Below are positions 41,912 through 46,042 of a DNA stretch of 46,042 nucleotides, in pieces; the first letter of the stretch is position 1; each line of letters begins with the position of its first letter. This DNA comes from an uncultured Candidatus Saccharibacteria bacterium (GTDB lineage Bacteria > Patescibacteriota > Saccharimonadia > Saccharimonadales > CAIOMD01): assembly GCA_903859365.1 (NCBI GenBank), contig CAIOMD010000003.1:1-46042 (forward strand), in the 5' to 3' direction. Under the pieces are notes generated by a model. It had not been told where the DNA came from. It searched no databases and saw nothing but the letters and a program-made list of their open reading frames with translations. Position numbers and translations under genes: made by a program.

Positions 41912-42620
41912 GAATAACTTGCCTGATTAGCGCGGTGACGCGCTAAATTGTAAACCAACTCATAACGGTGAAGCCTTATTTATTCTATTGAGTAAATGGT
42001 AATACCGTGGCAACCTATCAATAACGATAGGAGCCGTAACGACTGATCCGAAAGGAGAGGTACATATGAAGCAAAATGTACAAAACGTTGGCTCTCACTT
42101 ACAAGAAATGAAATCTACGGAATTGGCATGGTATATAACAGGTTTTGTTGATGGAGAAGGCTGCTTTTCGATCTCTTTTACAAAAAGAGAGAAGATGCTG
42201 ACTGGCCTTGAAATACGTCCAAGTTTTTCAATAGGTCAGAATAAAAAAAGTCTTTCGGTATTGAAAGAAATTCATACCTATTTCGGATGTGGTGCGATTA
42301 GATTTAGCAAACATGATCAAATGTACAAATATGAAGTACGTTCGATTGATGATTTACGAAAGAAGATTATCCCGCATTTTAAGAAATATTCATTACGCAC
42401 AAACAAGTTGCGCGATTTTACTAGTTTCGAACGAATATGTGAACTAATAGCTCAATCAAAACACCTCAATTCTGAGTATTTGAACGAGATAATAGACATA
42501 GCGTATTCAATGAACGAATCAGGTAAACGCAAATATACTAAGCAAGATATCCTACAGATTATCAGAGTGAGATGAATGTATAGTCTGAACTGTAATGAAA
42601 ATTACAGATAACTAAAAATG
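41912..42620 (+). mobile_element. Group I intron in 23S rRNA (apparent position L1951, E. coli numbering)
   Basis: P1 TCAGGT^/GCCTGA with U-G at the 5' splice site, P2 TTAGCGCG-gtga-CGCGCTAA, P9 CTGTAAT-gaaa-ATTACAG, P10 AACTT/AAGTT, terminal G at 42620. Confidence 0.93.
42066..42575 (+). CDS. LAGLIDADG homing endonuclease encoded by the intron
   Basis: WYITGFVDGEGCFSISF motif; RBS GGAGAGG. Confidence 0.93.
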   Translation: MKQNVQNVGSHLQEMKSTELAWYITGFVDGEGCFSISFTKREKMLTGLEIRPSFSIGQNKKSLSVLKEIHTYFGCGAIRFSKHDQMYKYEVRSIDDLRKKIIPHFKKYSLRTNKLRDFTSFERICELIAQSKHLNSEYLNEIIDIAYSMNESGKRKYTKQDILQIIRVR

Positions 42621-43199
42621 AAGTTCTGACCTGCACGAATGGAGTAATGATATGGGTACTGTCTCAAGAAGGGACTCGGTGAAAGTGCATTGGCGGTAAA
42701 GATGCCGTCTGTCCGCATCAGGACGAAAAGACCCCGTGCAGCTTTACTACAGTTTGACATTGAGCCGAGCGGCAACATGTGTAGCATAGGTGGGAGACTT
42801 TGAAGCCGACGCGCTAGCGTTGGTGGAGTCTTCAGTGAAATACCACCCTTGTTGTCGTTTTGTTCTTACCTGAACCGTTATCCGGTTCGGGGACAGTGTC
42901 TGATGGGTAGTTTAACTGGGGCGGTTGCCTCCTAAAGAGTAGCGGAGGCGTTCAAAGGTTGGCTAACTACGGATGGAAATCGTAGTGATAGTGCATACGC
43001 ATAAGCCAGCTTGACTGTGAGGACAACAATCCAAGCAGGCACGAAAGTGGGAGTAAGTGACCCGTTGTCCATACATTTATGTATATGAACGTGGGATCGA
43101 CAACGCAAACGGATAAAAGTTACGCCGGGGATAACAGGCTTATAGCGCCCAATAGTTCACATAGACGGCGCTGTTTGGCACCTCGATGTCGGCTCATCT

Positions 43200-43230
<31 letters not shown>

Positions 43231-43258
43231 CGGCTGTTCGCCGGTTAAAGAGGTACGT

Positions 43259-43292
<34 letters not shown>

Positions 43293-43720
43293 TTATATCC
43301 GATGTGGACAATAGGAAATGTGAGGGAATCTGTTCCTAGTACGAGAGGACCGGAATGGACGCACCGCTGGTGTACCAATTGTCAGACCTACTGGCATTGT
43401 TGGGTAGCTAAGTGCGGTTCAGATAAGCGCTGAAAGCATATTAAGCGCGAAACTGATCCCAAGATTACATTTCCCTATGAGACCCCTGATAGACGATCAG
43501 GTTGATAGGTGCAAGGTGTAAGCACAGCAATGTGTTCAGCCGAAGCATACTAATAGGTCCATCGACTTTTTATGCTTCTCATACGAGGAAGTCACGTCTG
43601 GCTTCCCATCGTATGAGAGATTTGGTAGCTAACTAGCTATTAGTGTTTGTCATAATCCGTGCAGTTTTTTGTAATCCGTTACATGGACACCGTTAGAAGC
43701 CTCTATTTTAGGGGTTTGTA

Positions 43721-43835
43721 TCGGTGCCCATGGCGCTAGGGAAACACCTGTTCCCATGCCGAACACAGCAGTTAAGCCTAGCAGCGGTTACAATACTTGG
43801 CCAATCAAAGCCTGGGAAAATAGCACGGTGCCGAA
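43721..43835 (+). rRNA. 5S rRNA
   Basis: TCGGTGCCCATGGCG..CACCTGTTCCCATGCCGAACACAG..GCACGGTGCCGA. Confidence 0.92.
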
Positions 43836-43845
43836 TTATATGAGA

Positions 43846-43872
43846 CCCCTCCGAATAGGAGGGGTTTTATCT
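43846..43872 (+). terminator. rRNA operon terminator
   Basis: CCCCTCCgaataGGAGGGG followed by TTTTATCTTTTT. Confidence 0.85.
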
Positions 43873-44156
43873 TTTTAAGAATAAAAATACCAGCAAATGT
43901 GGATAAAATGATGTGATTTTAATGGTGTTATCTTAATTTACAACAATAAAACAGCCTCTATCGCAGGGTACTCATACTTAAACAGCTAAAAAAACATAAA
44001 AAAGCTAAATTTACTACAAGTTATAGGCTTTTTTATAGGTTTTTTTCTGTTTAAAATGCATACAAAAATTAATTGCTTTTACCCTTACGTTTATTGATAA
44101 TGGTATATGAAAACAAAAGTGGTAAAAATAAGACAAAACCGAGTAATCGGGAAGTG

Positions 44157-44188
44157 GGCTTTCGTAAAAATACGAAAGCCTTTTCTTT
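44157..44188 (+). terminator. Intrinsic terminator-like hairpin
   Basis: GGCTTTCGTA-aaaa-TACGAAAGCC followed by TTTTCTTTT. Confidence 0.75.
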
Positions 44189-44202
44189 TAACCATAAGAC
44201 TG

Positions 44203-44231
44203 TTGACACTTTAGCTAAAGCATGTTAATAT
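44203..44231 (+). promoter_or_regulatory. Promoter of KGG gene with palindromic spacer
   Basis: TTGACA-17 nt-TAATAT; the spacer contains CTTTAGCTAAAG. Confidence 0.75.
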
Positions 44232-44300
44232 ATAAATATTAAAAGGGTTAAGGCATCTAATTGCCGAGACCTTTTTTATTTTTAAATAAGGGAGAATATC

Positions 44301-44498
44301 ATGGCTGGAACAATACAAGGCGGCAAAGCAGCTGCTGCAACAAACAAAGCTAAGTACGGTAGCGATTTTTATGCAAAAATCGGTGCTAAAGGTGGAAAAT
44401 TAGGTAAAACTGGTGGCTTCGCCGCTAATCGTGAGCTTGCTCGGATTGCTGGAGCTAAAGGTGGCCGAATCAGCCGCCGAACAAAATTAAATAAATAA
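44301..44498 (+). CDS. KGG-repeat small basic (stress-protein-like) protein
   Basis: QGGKAA..IGAKGGKLGKTGG..AGAKGGRISRR; RBS AGGGAGA. Confidence 0.75.
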   Translation: MAGTIQGGKAAAATNKAKYGSDFYAKIGAKGGKLGKTGGFAANRELARIAGAKGGRISRRTKLNK

Positions 44499-44519
44499 TT
44501 TTTATTTATTTATTTTAAA

Positions 44520-44546
44520 AAAGAACCTAACGAGGTTCTTTTTTAA
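44520..44546 (+). terminator. Terminator after the KGG gene
   Basis: AAGAACCT-aacg-AGGTTCTTTTTT. Confidence 0.85.
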
Positions 44547-45016
44547 TTAGGTAAAACTTTTTTAGTTACCGTACAGAGGGGGGAGCGGGGAACCTTCCAT
44601 GAGGTAAGGCAATTAAAACACTGATAAATCCCATCGTTTCTCTGAATAGTTACGACGGAGCAGTTTGGGCAACTTGCTCGTTTGTGCAGCCAGTCGCGGT
44701 AGGTGTCCAGGCAATCTTGAATATGCTCAAGATCGATGTTTATTGCGTATTTTTTGCCTAATTTTTTAGCTGCCTGCCAAGCAGAAGCCTCTATTTTAAG
44801 AAGTTCAAAGTCGTTCTCGTATGTCTTATGATCAAGTTGTGCATGGGATACTTCATGTAGTAGTGACCAGACACCGTGTTCTGCAATATCTTGATGAGAG
44901 GTATAGGTAATTTTTCGCTCACCCGGAGTCCAAAAGAAAGAATCTCCTTGAATAAATAACAAATCCGGGAAATCCGCTTTTAATTTAGGTAGAATATTAG
45001 CAATACTATTATTCAT
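44543..45016 (-). CDS. ImmA/IrrE- or SprT-like metallopeptidase-fold protein with zinc ribbon
   Basis: SLLHEVSHAQLDHKTYENDFELLKIEASAW and CPNC...CFNC; start set at MNNSIAN. Confidence 0.6.
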   Translation of the reverse strand: MNNSIANILPKLKADFPDLLFIQGDSFFWTPGERKITYTSHQDIAEHGVWSLLHEVSHAQLDHKTYENDFELLKIEASAWQAAKKLGKKYAINIDLEHIQDCLDTYRDWLHKRASCPNCSVVTIQRNDGIYQCFNCLTSWKVPRSPLCTVTKKVLPN

Positions 45017-45815
45017 GATGCTGTTTCGCGTAGATAGCGCACCCATTAATCACAGCCTGCTCGGGCTGTTTTGCTTCGAAAATTGGTACAATGCTCACAA
45101 CGGAAGGAGTTAACTTTTCGACATATTTTTTAAGGGGCTGTTCAAATTTCTTAAAGTGAGTACCAACCCCACCACCAATAATTATTACATCTGGATCGAG
45201 TACGGAAGTTAAATTAACAATTCCTACCGCAAACCACTCTGCAATTTCGTTCCAAATCCTTGGATCATTAATTTCTGATGCCTTTTGACCGTATTTTTTT
45301 ACAATAGCTTTACCGCTTGCAAAGTCTTCCCACGAAATAAGCTTGTTATTGTGTTCGAAAAGCATCATTCCTCCCTCGCTATCCGCAAAATCTGGATCAA
45401 TAACACCATTTGTGATAATTCCAGTACCAATTCCAGTACTAATTGTTATATATAGTACTCTATGTGGCATAAGGTCGAGACTATGTGCTTCAGATAATCC
45501 TGCCAAATTTGCATCATTTTCAACTGTAACTGAGCATTTTGTTAATTTTTGTACGTCGCGAGCAAGCTTTACGTTTTTCCAGTTTAGGTTACCAAAAGCT
45601 TCAACATCTCCAACCGGTCTTATTACTTTACCGGGTGCTGCCACGACGGCACTTGAATAATTATTTTTTGTTAATTTTATTGTAGCCGCCAGTGTCGTAA
45701 GGAATTCTTTATAGTTTTTCGGTGTGGAAAATCTCTTTTCATCGAGAATTCTACCATCCTTATCAACAGAAGCAACTAATGTTTTCGTTCCACCAATATC
45801 TATAGCAAGAATCAT
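45009..45815 (-). CDS. ROK family sugar kinase / regulator
   Basis: MILAIDIGGTKTLVASVD, VENDANLAGLSEAH, ISTGIGTGIITNG, DPDVIIIGGGVG. Confidence 0.88.
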   Translation of the reverse strand: MILAIDIGGTKTLVASVDKDGRILDEKRFSTPKNYKEFLTTLAATIKLTKNNYSSAVVAAPGKVIRPVGDVEAFGNLNWKNVKLARDVQKLTKCSVTVENDANLAGLSEAHSLDLMPHRVLYITISTGIGTGIITNGVIDPDFADSEGGMMLFEHNNKLISWEDFASGKAIVKKYGQKASEINDPRIWNEIAEWFAVGIVNLTSVLDPDVIIIGGGVGTHFKKFEQPLKKYVEKLTPSVVSIVPIFEAKQPEQAVINGCAIYAKQHHE

Positions 45816-45910
45816 ATGACTTTATTGTATCAAAACTAGTATGCAATAGTTATGCGGCGGCTATGTATTTACGAAAAAAACAGTGAGTTGATAAAGCGCC
45901 CTGTGGATAA

Positions 45911-45937
45911 ACACCCCTCAAAAAAGAGGGGTGTTTT
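45911..45937. terminator. Hairpin with T-tract near window end
   Basis: ACACCCCTC-aaaaaa-GAGGGGTGTTTTG. Confidence 0.7.
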
Positions 45938-46042
45938 GTATTTACAACGGTTTCTTGGTGCAATTACGGACATGAGACAAGTGAAGCATAACCACTAACA
46001 CTTTGAATAGGTTGTTTTGTTGTAAATACATCTTCAAAAATA

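Overview
This 46 kb window looks like a chromosomal segment of a Candidatus Saccharibacteria (TM7/CPR) genome, judged from the 16S rRNA sequence and the gene families present. From left to right it contains: (1) a type IV pilus locus (pilM/N/O-like, pilB, pilT, pilC, a major prepilin with its own terminator, a prepilin peptidase, three further prepilin-like genes and a PilX-like gene), followed by a convergent XerC/D-type recombinase; (2) housekeeping genes (ndk, PH-domain protein, PpiC-type isomerase, GT2 glycosyltransferase, nrdR-like, thrS, miaA, rpmB, site-2 protease, RNase HI, rnpB, infC-rpmI-rplT) and six tRNA genes; (3) a VirB4/TraG-like ATPase, a umuDC-like pair, gyrB-gyrA and a DUF212 protein; (4) a complete 16S-tRNA-Ile-tRNA-Ala-23S-5S operon; (5) a KGG-repeat small protein, a metallopeptidase-like ORF and a ROK kinase. 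The most notable observations are: a 709-nt group I intron in the 23S gene encoding a LAGLIDADG endonuclease, with splice sites readable from P1, P2, P9 and P10 pairings; a large extra structured insert in 23S helix 63; two unannotated structured-RNA candidates, one directly upstream of tRNA-Pro and one in front of a membrane-protein gene; a recurrent TATAAT-N6/7-ATG arrangement suggesting leaderless mRNAs; an infC gene that appears to start at AUU; 21-bp phased repeats at the gyrB promoter; a promoter/terminator-bounded 38-aa sORF missed by the ORF track; and leader or attenuator candidates upstream of thrS and the KGG gene. All calls were made by eye, with no searches or folding runs.
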